Both the position numbers and the translations under genes were made by a program. Below, piece by piece: positions 12,660-22,930 of a stretch of DNA of 64,000 bases (the stretch's first letter is position 1; each line of letters starts with the position of its first letter). The stretch is from Tipula vernalis. Its lineage: Eukaryota > Arthropoda > Insecta > Diptera > Tipulidae. The notes under the pieces were generated by a model. It searched no databases and was not told the DNA's origin. It was given only the letters and a program-made list of their open reading frames with translations. Where the stretch lies: positions 271,014,047 through 271,078,046 of the forward strand of contig OY282559.1 of the NCBI GenBank assembly GCA_958295665.1, given 5' to 3'.

Positions 12660-15027
12660 CTGGAAATGTCCCGAAGGCCCCGCACATTTCTTAGAATAGC
12701 TAAACCATATAGCGGTCAATGTCACCAAGCCGATCCAATTATGATGAACTATAATATATTTCACAGTTTTTGGAATTTTTAATAATTTTCCGTTATTTTA
12801 AAAGTTTTGTATCGCCTACCGCAGAGATGTCCACAAGGTCTTGCCCATAGTTTCGGATAACTTGGCCATTTGCCAGTCTACGTGGTCAACCTTATCCAAT
12901 TGTGATGAATTATACTATACTTCACAGAATTTAGAATTTTTTTAAATTTTAGTTGTTTTAGAAATTGTTGTATCTCCGACCACAGAGATGTCCACAAGGT
13001 CTGGCATATATTTTTGGATATCTTGACCAAATGCCAGTCTACGTGGTCAATCTTATTCAATTGTGATGAACTATACTATACTTCACAGAATTTAGAATTT
13101 TTAATAATTTTATTTGTTTTAAATATAGTATCTCCGATCACAGAGATGTCCACAAGGTCTTGCCTATATTTTTGCATAACTTGACCATGTGCCAGCCTAC
13201 GTGATCAACCTTATCCAATTGCGATGAACTATATTATGCTTCACAAAATTTAGAATTTTTAATAATTTTATTGATTTTAAAAGTTCTTGTATCTCTGATC
13301 ACAGAGATGTCCACAAGGTTTTGCCTATATTTTTAAATAACTTGACTATATGCCAGTATACGTGGTCAATCTTATCCAATTGTGATGAACTATATTATAC
13401 TTCACAGAATTTAGAATTTTTAAAAATTTTATTTGTTTTAAAAATTGTTGTATCTCCGATCACAGAGATGTCCACAAGGTCTGGCCTATATTTTTGGATA
13501 TCTTGACCAAATGCCAGTCTACGTGGTTAATCTTATCCAATTGTGATGAACTATACTATACTTCACAGAATTTAGAATTTTTAATAATTTTATATGTTTT
13601 AAATATAGTATCTCCGACCACAGAGACGTCCACAAGGTTTTGTCTATATTTTTGGATATCTTGACCAAATGCCAGTCTACGTGGTCAATCTTAATCAATT
13701 GTGATGAACTATACTATACTTCACAGAATTTAGAATTTTTAATAATTTTATTTGTTTTAAATTTAGTATCTCCCTCCTATTTAGATTAGTCTACGTGGTC
13801 AATCTTATTCAATTGTGATGAACTATACTATACTTCACAGAATTTAGAATTTTTAATAATTTTATTGGCTCTAAAAATTGTATCTCTGATCACAGAGATG
13901 TCCACAAGGTCTTGCCTATATTTTAGGATAACTTGACCATATGCCAGTCTACGTGGTCAATCTTATCCAAAACAAAATTTAGAATTTTTAATAATTTTGA
14001 TAGTTTTAAAGATGTTTACCGGATCTGTTTCATATTTTAGGATAACTTGGCCTTATGACATATATCTCTGCGATCGGAGATACAAGCATTATTAAAACCA
14101 TCAAAATTATTTAAAACTCTAAATTCTGTGAAGTATAGTATAGTTCATCACAATTGGATAAGGTTGGCCACGTAGACTGGCATATGGTCAAGTTATTTAA
14201 AAATATAGGCTAGACGTTGTGGACAGTTCTTTGATCGGAAATACAACGATTTTTAAAACAAATAAAATTATTAAAAAATCGAAATTCTGTGAAGTATAGT
14301 ATAGTTCATCACAATTGGCTAAGATTGACCACGTAGACTGGCATATGGTTAAGTTATCCAAAAATATAAGCAAGACCTTGTGGACATCTCTGTGATCGGA
14401 GATACAACAATTTTTAAAACAAATAAAATTTTTAAAAATTCTAAATTCTGTGAAGTATAATATAGTTCATCACAATTGGATAAGATTGACCACGTATACT
14501 GGCATATAGTCAAGTTATTTAAAAATATAGGCAAAACCTTGTGGACATCTCTGTGATCAGAGATACAAGAACTTTTAAAATCAATAAAATTATTAAAAAT
14601 TCTAAATTTTGTGAAGCATAATATAGTTCATCGCAATTGGATAAGGTTGATCACGTAGGCTGGCACATGGTCAAGTTATGCAAAAATATAGGCAAGACCT
14701 TGTGGACATCTCTGTGATCGGAGATACTATATTTAAAACAAATAAAATTATTAAAAATTCTAAATTCTGTGAAGTATAGTATAGTTCATCACAATTGGAT
14801 AAGGTTGACCACGTAGACTGGCACATGGCCAAGTTATCCGACAAAATATGCAAGACCTTGTGGACATCTCTGCGGTCGTCGATATAAAACTTTTAAAATA
14901 ATGGAAAATTATTAAAAATTCCAAAAACTGTGAAATATATTATAGTTCATCATAATTGGATCGGCTTGGTGACATTGACCGCTATATGGCTTAGCTATTC
15001 TAAGAAATGTGCGGGGCTTTCAGGACG
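12660..15027. repeat. Large inverted repeat built from about 160-bp satellite units
   Basis: A unit of about 160 bp recurs. Its markers are cagagatgtccacaagg, ccagtctacgtggtcaa and tgtgatgaactatactatac. It appears roughly eight times in one orientation (12.66-14.05 kb) and then roughly six times in the reverse orientation (14.08-15.03 kb). The outermost units diverge from the core units but match each other as inverted copies, so 12667-12835 pairs with 14860-15027. The turn-around lies near 14050-14080, where the left array ends in ccttatgacatatatctctg. Several short open frames here (for example 13321-13506 and its inverted twin 14349-14534) are by-products of the repeat. The structure resembles Foldback-type elements, whose long termini are tandem arrays, but no coding core or target duplication was found. 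Confidence 0.9.
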
Positions 15028-15249
15028 ATATAAACAGATGGTCCAGCTATCTGAAAAGGATGAAAAGAATCTGTTTGGTGGTACGAAAAATCCAAAATTA
15101 CAAAAAATTTAAATTTTCATATAATTTAAATTCCAATTGGAAAATAGCTAATTTAACAGTGTAATTTCTTGTTATTTTTTTAGCATAAACCACACTCATT
15201 TTACTTGACCGAATTAACTTAAAATGTTAAAAAATAGTCGAATTGAACT

Positions 15250-15512
15250 AAATTCGTAAAATTTTATTATACGTCTGTGGCCACAAGTCATAATGGCTTA
15301 AGTCGAGTTAAATACTTTTACGTTTTCAAATTCGAAATCATCTGTAATCGATTTCATGTCATATCAAACATTACGGTTGTTTGCAGTTGCTGGAATATTA
15401 CATGATATGAAATCGATTACGGAAATTTCGAATTTTAAAACGTAAAGATGCATAACTCGACCAAGCCATTATGATTTGTGTTCATAGATGTATTTATAAA
15501 ATTTGGTAAGGA
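15250..15512. mobile_element. Hairpin MITE, about 260 bp
   Basis: Two arms of about 100 bp (15261-15360 and 15401-15502) are imperfect inverted copies. The left arm has cataatggctt, cgttttcaaattcgaaat and taatcgatttcat; the right arm carries their reverse complements. The loop is about 40 bp (catatcaaacattacggttg). There is no coding capacity. Size and symmetry fit a non-autonomous DNA transposon; I cannot name the family. Confidence 0.75.
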
Positions 15513-15940
15513 ACAAAATTACGAAAAATTTGTGCATTTTTAGTAATATAGTGGGGTCATCCTAAATTAAACGATCGCTGTAAGCTGTAAGCCATAATTA
15601 GAAAATTCCAATATATCGATTGAGTGCAAATTTTAGTGGGCCGAGGGGGATCTAACTTTGTCGGTCCGACCAATTCTGAAGTTGCTACACACGAACCAAC
15701 TTAGCAACCGATTGAGAACTGAGTGGTGGAGAACTACCGATAGCACTATCGAATACTATCGATAGTTTTGTGTAATCTATCGATAAATTAAAATGATAGA
15801 TATTTTATTACAGGTGCGTGACCATTTTGTACTGTAATGCATGTTGGTTATAAACAATTCCAATTCACAAAATATCTCAGATAAATGTGTGCATAACATA
15901 TTTTCTTCTACAATAATAAATCCTCAAACTTAAATAAAAC
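15513..15940. other. Spacer with paired DRE-like sites
   Basis: Non-coding DNA between two MITEs. It contains the TATCGATA pair listed separately and a G/C-richer stretch at 15640-15730 that has no recognisable coding potential. Confidence 0.4.
15757..15785. promoter_or_regulatory. Two TATCGATA motifs (DRE-like)
   Basis: The palindrome TATCGATA occurs at 15757-15764 and again at 15778-15785, with a third partial tagcactatcga just upstream. TATCGATA is the core of the Drosophila DNA replication-related element, bound by DREF and BEAF-32 near housekeeping promoters and domain borders. No gene start lies beside it, so function is unproven. Such sites also turn up inside repeats. Confidence 0.3.
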
Positions 15941-15942
15941 AT

Positions 15943-16040
15943 GTGTACACCTAAACCTGGTTTTACGCGGTTTTTTCACACGATTATTTTACACTATGGG
16001 AACGTATCATACTACCGCGTAAAAACAGGTTCAGATGCAC
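15943..16040. mobile_element. Short MITE with about 26-bp terminal inverted repeats
   Basis: The left end gtgtacacctaaacctgg then ttttacgcgg (15943-15970) is mirrored at the right by ccgcgtaaaaacaggttcag then atgcac (16015-16040). The arms differ at a few positions and enclose about 45 bp. It does not code. The CGCGG core is unusual in such AT-rich DNA, which makes the pairing hard to explain by chance. Confidence 0.6.
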
Positions 16041-16860
16041 TTACTTTACTTTACAATTCTATTTGGTTCCTTTATTAAATTGTTGTACTTGAAATTTCTA
16101 AATTTCATGAATGTTGTGTTGCGAATGATTAAAACAATAGTCCAGGAAACAAAAAAAGGCCTCCATATAATGTTTCCTATACTTCTGTATAACTTTTCAG
16201 AAAAATCCCCACCTCTATGTATTGAGCAAAAAAAAATATCGATACTTTAGTTTTATTTCATTATTTTTTTTGAATTTTTGAGATTCTTAAAATGGCTAAT
16301 AACTTTGGGTATAAAAGATTTAGAAATTAGCTTTGAATCCGGAATTATCTGAGGATTGGTGGTTATTTAATAATAAAATATAAAATATTATATGTTATTA
16401 CAACAAACTCCTAAAAAATCCGCTCGAAGTGAGATATTTCAGAAAAAGTCAATGTGCAGGTACCCTCATTCCGGGTTTCTCCTTTGTGTGTTTGAAAAAA
16501 AAAAAAAAAAATGACCTTTCTAATCTTTTAAGGGTTACTTTCAGTAAAGAAAACCGGTTTCAGAATTAGATTTAGTCTTTAGATTTAATTTGGTTGGCTG
16601 GATTTAATAACTTGGGAAATGTACCAAGTTGGAATGGATATATGCCAGCAGTTAATAATTCTGGTAAGATGGATAATTTATCTCATAATTGTTTTAGTTT
16701 TAAGAAACTTTTTTAATTTTCCAAGGTTCGTTTGAAGTTTCAAAAATAGTATACTAGTGCCGTTCTTCAATTTAAGTGCAAGTGACTTGACGACGTTACA
16801 CTCAGCTTTAATTTATGCAGCCTGCGAAAGCAAAAAACATGGGCAAATGTGCATAGTTAC
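16041..16860. other. No recognisable gene
   Basis: AT-rich sequence with a 14-A run at 16497-16510 and a 71-codon open frame (16035-16250) that overlaps the end of the MITE and has no family resemblance. I see no structured repeat here. Confidence 0.4.
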
Positions 16861-16865
16861 TTATT

Positions 16866-17571
16866 ATGAAGTCAATTGAAATGGTTAAGTCTGCGGAGCA
16901 AAACAGTGATATATCTGGAATAATTGTACGCCTTGGAGGATTTCATCTAGTCATGTCATATCTTGTCATACTTGGATATGGAAAGGAAGCGGACTAGAAG
17001 AATTGTGGGAAACAGTTTATGGCAATAAAACAGTCAAACACATGCTTACCGGACATGCTTTTTCGCGTGCTTTGCGAGCACATATATACTGACGGTATCA
17101 GCATTAAATTATTTGATTATGGACAAATCAGAAGATTTGAAATCTTTAATGAAATCTGCTAAAGTCATGGAAACGGATCAGAAACTGATAGAAAACAGCA
17201 TGTCACCGGATGTGTGTTATGATTCGGAAGTAGTATACGCGACCTGGAGAGCTCCTTTTAAAGTAATATCAACAAATTAAGAACAACAAACAGAACATGC
17301 AAACTTTGGCTCCAATATTTTGAGCAAGTTATGTTTGTGCTGCAGTATATGCGAGCACACCATTTTAAAATGGATTGTTTCTACGCCCGTTAGCATGCTT
17401 GTGATATCCGCGATGGAAACTTTTACAGGACAATCATCATTTACTTCCGAACAACATGTTAAACTCCGAGGCAGTAGGAAAGCGAGAGACAATCTGGACA
17501 AAAACAAATTTATTTTATGGCTTCAACAACACAACCCATTTCGGAATCGGGCTGGTAATCTTGTCAGTTTG
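16866..17571 (+). pseudogene. Fragment of an uncharacterised repeat-borne protein family
   Basis: Read across frame breaks, the plus strand gives DISGIIVRLGGFHLVMSYL, then GSGLEELWETVYG with HMLTGHAFSRALRAHI, then TGQSSFTSEQHVKLRGSRKA with LQQHNPF and LVSLS. I recall the same order of blocks (VVRLGGFH-L-MS, GSGLEE, ML-GHA-SRALRAH, NPF plus LVSLSTG) in large families of uncharacterised repetitive proteins in arthropods and cnidarians. I do not know their biochemical role or transposon class. Stops and shifts show that this copy is dead. It ends within a few codons of the 18-bp sequence that marks the Helitron junction. Confidence 0.55.
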
Positions 17572-19150
17572 TCCTTGACGTTTGGTCAATTTTCGACTGG
17601 TTTTCACTGCAAACGTCATTTTCACTCTTTTTTTGTCACATAATTTCAGAATATAAGAATGTAAAAAGTCATCGTTTTGGCAGAGCCGAAAAAATGCTGT
17701 GAGAGCTGTTCTGTTAGGCATCGTCATTCTTTGATTGAAATTTTGTTTTATAAAATATAGAGGTGTTCACCATTTTCTAAATGGCCACCAGATGAATTAC
17801 GCTAGATGCCTTTCGTACAATTGCAAATGCAGAATCCTCCAGCTACTTCATTGCTATTGACGTAACGCCATGCTGTAAATGACTGCACTGCACCTCGGGG
17901 GTCGATATTTACATTTTATTATTGCATGTTAAGTATTGCCACTCACTACCTTTATTTATATACTTGCAAATATACTTTAAGGCCTTTGGTTTAAGCCTGC
18001 ACCGAATATTATTGCCAATATTGGTGAATAAAGCTCTGCCCAACTGTTATCTATGGTCACTTCCTGTCGTTCACATCTTACGTTTATGATATAATTGTTC
18101 GTACACCGTCCTCTGGTGCTTTGCGTTGATACTGAGGTAAAACCTTGACGTTGTTTTGTTTTCGTTAAGCATTACCCGTGGAAACTTTTTTCTGCACCTT
18201 CCATCTTTTATATACATGTATTCTAGGCACCTCAAGGGTCGTAGATCATGTTTCTAACGGCAGTGTAGAACAACTCTTTCTCGATAAAAATCCGTCCGAT
18301 ATTTCGCTCTTATGACATTATCGATCTGATCTGAGCGCAACTTTTCCTTGAATACGTAAAACATCTGGTTTAATCAGAAATCCTTTCGTGATTATAGTCA
18401 CCTATTTTTTGGAGTTTAATTTTGAAAACGCGAGCAATAAGGTCGCGCCTGTTGGTCGCTCTTTGACCAGGCAACAATCTAGTGATAATCTCATTTCCAA
18501 CTGGGATTATACGTAAACGTTATAAACAGATTAGGACGTCCATAATTGCCTACGTAAGTAAATGTATCCTTTATATGTTCATGGAGGTATCTGGGGCTAT
18601 TTACAAATGAGGACGGAAGAATTGCTATTTGTTACAGTTCATTTTGATTAAGTTCGTATCGTTCCTGACTTCATCTTGTAAATGTATATAATTTACTACC
18701 GTCAATTTACTTTGATTCAATAAAATAAAACGTAGATGCTGCTTTCCGTCTTGAAGTATACATCAAATATGAATTAATAAAGAAGCTGTCTGCGACGTAC
18801 AGGGAAATTAAAATCTTCGTACCGCAACTTCAGATGATAAGCTTAAAAGTCGACGCAGGACACCATTTTTTTTTGCAATGATTATCTCATTGGAATTTGG
18901 AGTGTTGTACCGCCGTTCATGTTCCCCTGTGGTGTCCGGTTGGCATGAATAACCACTTGACACCTTTGATCCGGGATATGCTCCAGAGCAGTTTTAAAAC
19001 CAGTGCAGTTGGTCATCATGCAGAACTTTCTGAATTTTTAAACGTTCGACATCCTGTAAACCTGGCAATGTCTGCTCTTTTGTGCATCCTTAGCCCCCAT
19101 AAAATAAGTTTGTAAAAATTGAGGTTGCTGATTTGATGCGGGCAGAAGAG
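17572..19150 (-). pseudogene. Helitron Rep/helicase polyprotein, N-terminal and Rep region, decayed
   Basis: Minus-strand translation across breaks gives a clear Helitron series. In order it reads VIHANRTPQGEHERRYN, PNSNEIIIA, YIHLQDEVRND, GRPNLFITFTYNPSW, then PGQ/DRPDLIARVF-like words with frame loss. It continues with CRKKFPRVMLNENKTT, DNSWAELYSPIL, KYI-KGS-like words, ILHLQLYERH and MPNRTALTAFFRLCQNDDF. These are the blocks around the rolling-circle Rep (HUH) domain and the linker to the helicase. Many stops and shifts make it a pseudogene. Coding stops at LTKRQG, exactly at an 18-bp sequence repeated at 10878-10895. The C-terminal Pif1-type helicase is absent at this locus; a separate helicase remnant lies at 25.4-26.0 kb on the other strand. 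Confidence 0.85.
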
Positions 19151-19610
19151 GAACCGATGCTATGATATACTTGTCCCTGAATAGTAAACGTTGGTGGAAA
19201 ACCATTCATTGTAATAATTTTGTTTGCTCCGAAAAACGTTTTTTGAAAACATTAATTGTATTTTTTTACACGGTTCAGGAATACCTGAATGGTTTAATCT
19301 GCTTCATAACGCTTTAACTAGTGATCTATTATGATTAATATAACCGTCTTTTATTTAAAATCCAAATTACTTTCGTTGTATAGCAGTATTTACTTCAAAA
19401 ACAAAAACAAAATAACGAAATTGAAAATTTGTCTTTGATTTGCTGCATGTAGAATGGTTTGAAAACAACATGTTTTAACACTGCTCAGCCCCCCCCCCCC
19501 CCCTGATAAGATGGTGATATGTTACAGATAGCATATGTTACCCTCGGACATAAAACCTAAGCCGTTTTGGCGTAATTGAGCAACAAACAAACACACTTTC
19601 ACAAATATTA
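19151..19610. other. Upstream part of the Helitron region and homopolymer C15
   Basis: AT-rich sequence in which I find no clear gene. A run of 15 C lies at 19489-19503. After it, the words cctaagccgttttggcg, taattgagcaacaaacaaac and attaattagcggga look like the conserved terminal zone of common insect repeats (RTE or helentron type). They may mark the outer end of the minus-strand Helitron. Confidence 0.35.
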
Positions 19611-20111
19611 ATTAGCGGGATACACTGTAAATCGCGGATGTTCTATCGAGTAATATTACTTATTTTATTAAACTAATTTTACTCTGTTTTTGAATGAATT
19701 TTACTCATCGTGTATTAAAACTCCTCGAATTTAGGACTTGCCTCATTTTTACTCTTACACGGAGATAATTTAATATTAATTCTACAACTGTAATCAAAAT
19801 TAGTCGATAAACGAATTAATATCTTTGTTAGAGTAATTTTGCTTATTAAGTAAAGAAAAATACTATTAGTTTAGAGTAATTTTACCCTCAGAATAGAGAC
19901 AAATAAAAACAGTTATTTACGCATGAATGTACATATTATTTATGCGCATTTTCTCATTCGAACAAATTTTTCAATGTGAAGTGTTGTTTCTGACATTCCA
20001 GACGTAATTTAACCTGCTTTTATAAAAAACAGTTATTTATCGCAATATTAATTTGTAAGTAAAGTGCGTTGAAAGAGTGTTTTATAATAAAATTAAAAAA
20101 AAATTAAATAA

Positions 20112-20240
20112 TAATGATAATGTGCAATATCTGTAGTTTTAGTGCAAACACTATTAAAAATTTTAATAAGCGCGTATATTTTCACAGAGGAAAAAATAAA
20201 TCTACTTTTTGCTGCCCTATATACAATCGTGTAAACTAAT
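20112..20240 (+). pseudogene. C2H2-type zinc-finger ORF remnant (ORF A)
   Basis: The frame opens MIMCNICSFSANTIKNFNKR, then VYFHRGKNKS with TFCCPIYN, and stops. The spacing C-x2-C-x12-(R)-x3-H fits a C2H2 finger in which the first His has become Arg. A second CCPIYN word starts the next finger. The same layout opens the ORF at 58.43 kb (MFICVNCDKMC, then H-x3-H). Only this N-terminal scrap survives here; I do not find the DDE-like part. The following stretch to 20600 has open but unrecognised sequence. Confidence 0.5.
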
Positions 20241-20616
20241 TGGCTTAAATTATCATCCGAAATAACAGAAACACTGGTGAAGAAAGAAATACTTCAAAAT
20301 GAGCAAATATTTATATTTGCTAACACAATTGTCACGAAGATACGTCGGTTTTCAAATTTCATCCCAATGACCATCATTCGAAAAGTGACAAATGAAGCGT
20401 CAACTCATTTCCAGATTATTTTATTGACACTAATGCTGGTGGGCGAAAAATCACAAACGGTGAGTTTTCACTTCTTTAATAATCAAATTTAAAAATAGAA
20501 TTAACTCTCGAAATAGAAAGCCAAACAAAACAACTGTTGAATGAAGCCTACTACCTCAAACTGGCAACCATCGCAAGCATATGATTCGGAAGAAAATATT
20601 AAACAAATGAAGCAAT

Positions 20617-21071
20617 ATGATTGACAATTATTGCAAAGAACTAAATGCTGAAGAAAAACTATTAGCCGAAAAGTACATGGAAAAAACTTTCCCCAACCAA
20701 TGCTTATTTTTTAATAATTGCGAAAATATTCCATCGATGTCCGATATTAAACAAAATTGGCCATTTTATTTGAAGATGATTATTTACATCTTTATTTTGA
20801 GCAACTAATGGAAATTGATGCACAAACTTGCAAAGTAAAATTCAATTTAAATAAAAAATCAGTAGCGTCGCTTTTAAAATGTTCCGAATCTGATGAAGAT
20901 ATTTTTAAAAACCTGTTGAAATATTTTAAAGAAGACATTACATACCTTCAGACAAATTTCGAGGTAAGTCCAAATCTAAAAATTAAAAAATTAAACTAAA
21001 TTAAATCTTTCTTTCAGTTTGGTACCACTTTAGAAGACATCATGAAGGAAATTCCAACAAACACTCCTTAG
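20617..21071 (+). pseudogene. Companion ORF (ORF B), C-terminal part with a 54-bp intron
   Basis: Starting at ATG 20617 the protein reads MIDNYCKELNAEEKLLAEKY, then MEKTFPNQ, then DIKQNWP. There a one-base frame change near 20760-20770 moves it to LFEDDYLHLYFEQLMEIDAQ. The exon ends NFE|GTAAGT at 20963/20964. The acceptor tctttcag ends at 21017, and exon 2 (21018-21071) adds FGTTLEDIMKEIPTNTP and a TAG. A 54-bp phase-0 GT-AG intron is normal for insects. The (I/L)K-x-x-WP-x-LF-x-x-x-x-(L)-x-x-(H/Y)F-x-x-L-x-x-I-D block resembles the C-terminal region of repetitive SAMD3-like proteins of animals. Function is unknown. It lies downstream of the zinc-finger ORF on the same strand, as the CIDE-N gene does at 56 kb. 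Confidence 0.5.
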
Positions 21072-22430
21072 ATCGCCACTGTTAGTATTTAAGTAAATTT
21101 TAGTTTTCCACCATAATCACATCACTGAATATAAAACAATGGTAGTACAGCCAACCAGATAGTAGATTGACAATCCAAAGCCTTCCAAGAAGTCAGAATG
21201 GTTGTTTTAATGTATGGCTTTATTTAAGGTATCAGTTATTTTATTAATAAATGGGATGGGGCTTTTCTAGAACTATAAAATAAATAAATGACGCCTGCAT
21301 TTCAAAATTATACAAATAAAATACTGGCATAATGAGGTTTCATTTGATTGTCCACATGGCTCACTTAACTCGAACGAGCACCTAAGCACTTCAAAAACGC
21401 GCAAACCATCTGGTTTGATTTGATATATGCCTTTAATTAAGGCGAAATAAGAGAAAATGCATTGATGGCCGACATAGTGGTGATGCGCCTTGATGAGGAT
21501 ATGCATAGAACATTAAATAATACATGTGAAACCTTAAAGTATGAAGATTAACTTGATACCCAACCTGTGTTAGGGGAAATTCATATGGAGATTATTCTGA
21601 GGGCCACTATTTTTGAAGCCCTTGCCCCAACATATCCGGGGAATAAATAATCCACTAATATTCAGTTTAAATATAAGTTTTAATAGTTATAGGACCTGAG
21701 ATGACGGTATAAATAAAATAAAGCCTTACACCAAAGTTTAGTATATATAGTACATGCTTATACCGAATAAATAATAAAATAATAGCTACTATCATGGTCA
21801 AAACTAGGCTCCAACCACTGTTTTTCTTTCAGTGTGTATATGTTTTCTAGATTGTTCTTTAACCGAAGAGCCAAACGTTAGGGGGGGGGGGGGGGAATAC
21901 TATACACAACGTCAATAAAATTAACTCTCTAATTAAAAAATTGGGGATAAAATTAATTAGGTAGTTAATTATTATTTAAAAATGTGAATTTAATTTTTTC
22001 AAGATGCGGACAAAAACACAAATTTTAAGTTTTATTTTTCATTTAAAAAGAGTCGTAATTTTTTTGTATTCTTTAATATTATTCTTTAGGATTTAAATAG
22101 TTTTAAGAAAATGAAAATAAATTATTGGATGCCTAATAACCTAGACAGACTGTGGTTTAATAACTCCGATGTAGTTTAGCTTTAAGTATTCTATTCAAAA
22201 ACAAAGGGATTATAGCTCAAATCGAGGTTGACACACTACGACTAAACTCGAAAAATTCAGTAAATCGGTTTTATTAAATCGCAGTGTGTCTAAGGTATAA
22301 GCCTTTCATATATAGGCACAAAAATACATATTTAGGGACATTTTCAGTTTGAAAGAATTTTAAACTACTAATTTAAAGCTCACTTTCCTTTAAGTATACA
22401 CACACAATATAATACATTATGTGTATACAT
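21072..22430. other. 3' part of the candidate transposon, no further gene
   Basis: AT-rich sequence with a homopolymer G15 at 21881-21895. Short open frames such as 21273-21506 on the minus strand have no family features. No poly-A tail that would suggest retroposition is visible. Confidence 0.4.
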
Positions 22431-22439
22431 ATTTTTAGT

Positions 22440-22870
22440 AAGTAGTTTACTCTGATTGAATTTCTATTGAATCAGAGTAAACTAACTCTATTTTAAAGCT
22501 AATTTACATCTTCAGTAAAAATCTACTCATTTCTAGTTGGTCGATTATTCCATTTGTAAATATTGCTCTACTCTAAAGTTAATTTACCTCTCCAGTATAA
22601 TTCACTTGTGTCTAGTGGGTTATTTACTCTACGTGTATGGAAATCTTGCTCTACTGTAAAGCTAATTTAACTTTTAAGTAAAATGTCTTGTATCGTGATT
22701 TTACTCTATTTTAAAGCTAATTTACCTCTTCAGTAAATATTTACTCATTTTTAGTGGCTCTATTACTCTACTTATACGGAAATTTTACTTTACTTTAAAG
22801 TTAATTTACTTCTCAAGTAAAAAAATACTGTTTTTAGTAGCTTATTTACTCTTCTTATATAGCAATCGTA
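22440..22870 (+). repeat. Degenerate tandem repeats, about 100-bp unit, rich in TTTACTC
   Basis: A unit built from the words ctctactttaaagctaattt, acctcttcagtaaaa and tactcatttctagt recurs about four and a half times with many substitutions. A palindrome, gagtaaa-type words on both sides of a short centre, opens the array at 22445-22490. Related but weaker words occur at 19630-19900 on the other side of the ORFs, so the arrays may be subterminal repeats of one transposon. Confidence 0.6.
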
Positions 22871-22930
22871 CTAGATTTTTATGAGAAATTACTATTAATT
22901 CGAAACACTTCCACAAATTCTATCTAAAAA

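Larger units (their letters stand above)
19611..22930 (+). mobile_element. Candidate two-ORF DNA transposon copy, decayed
   Basis: This interval is bounded on both sides by DNA rich in TTTACTC/GAGTAAA words (19630-19900 and 22440-22870). It contains a zinc-finger ORF remnant and an intron-containing second ORF on the same strand. The order of parts matches the element at 55.8-58.4 kb. Exact termini and a target duplication could not be fixed by eye, so the limits are approximate. C15 and G15 homopolymers lie at 19489-19503 and 21881-21895. Confidence 0.4.

Noticed and set aside
12878..14853. Short open frames of 60-61 codons at 12878, 13321, 14349 and 14671
   Set aside because: They are the same part of the satellite unit read in both orientations; stops vary between units, and there is no selection visible.
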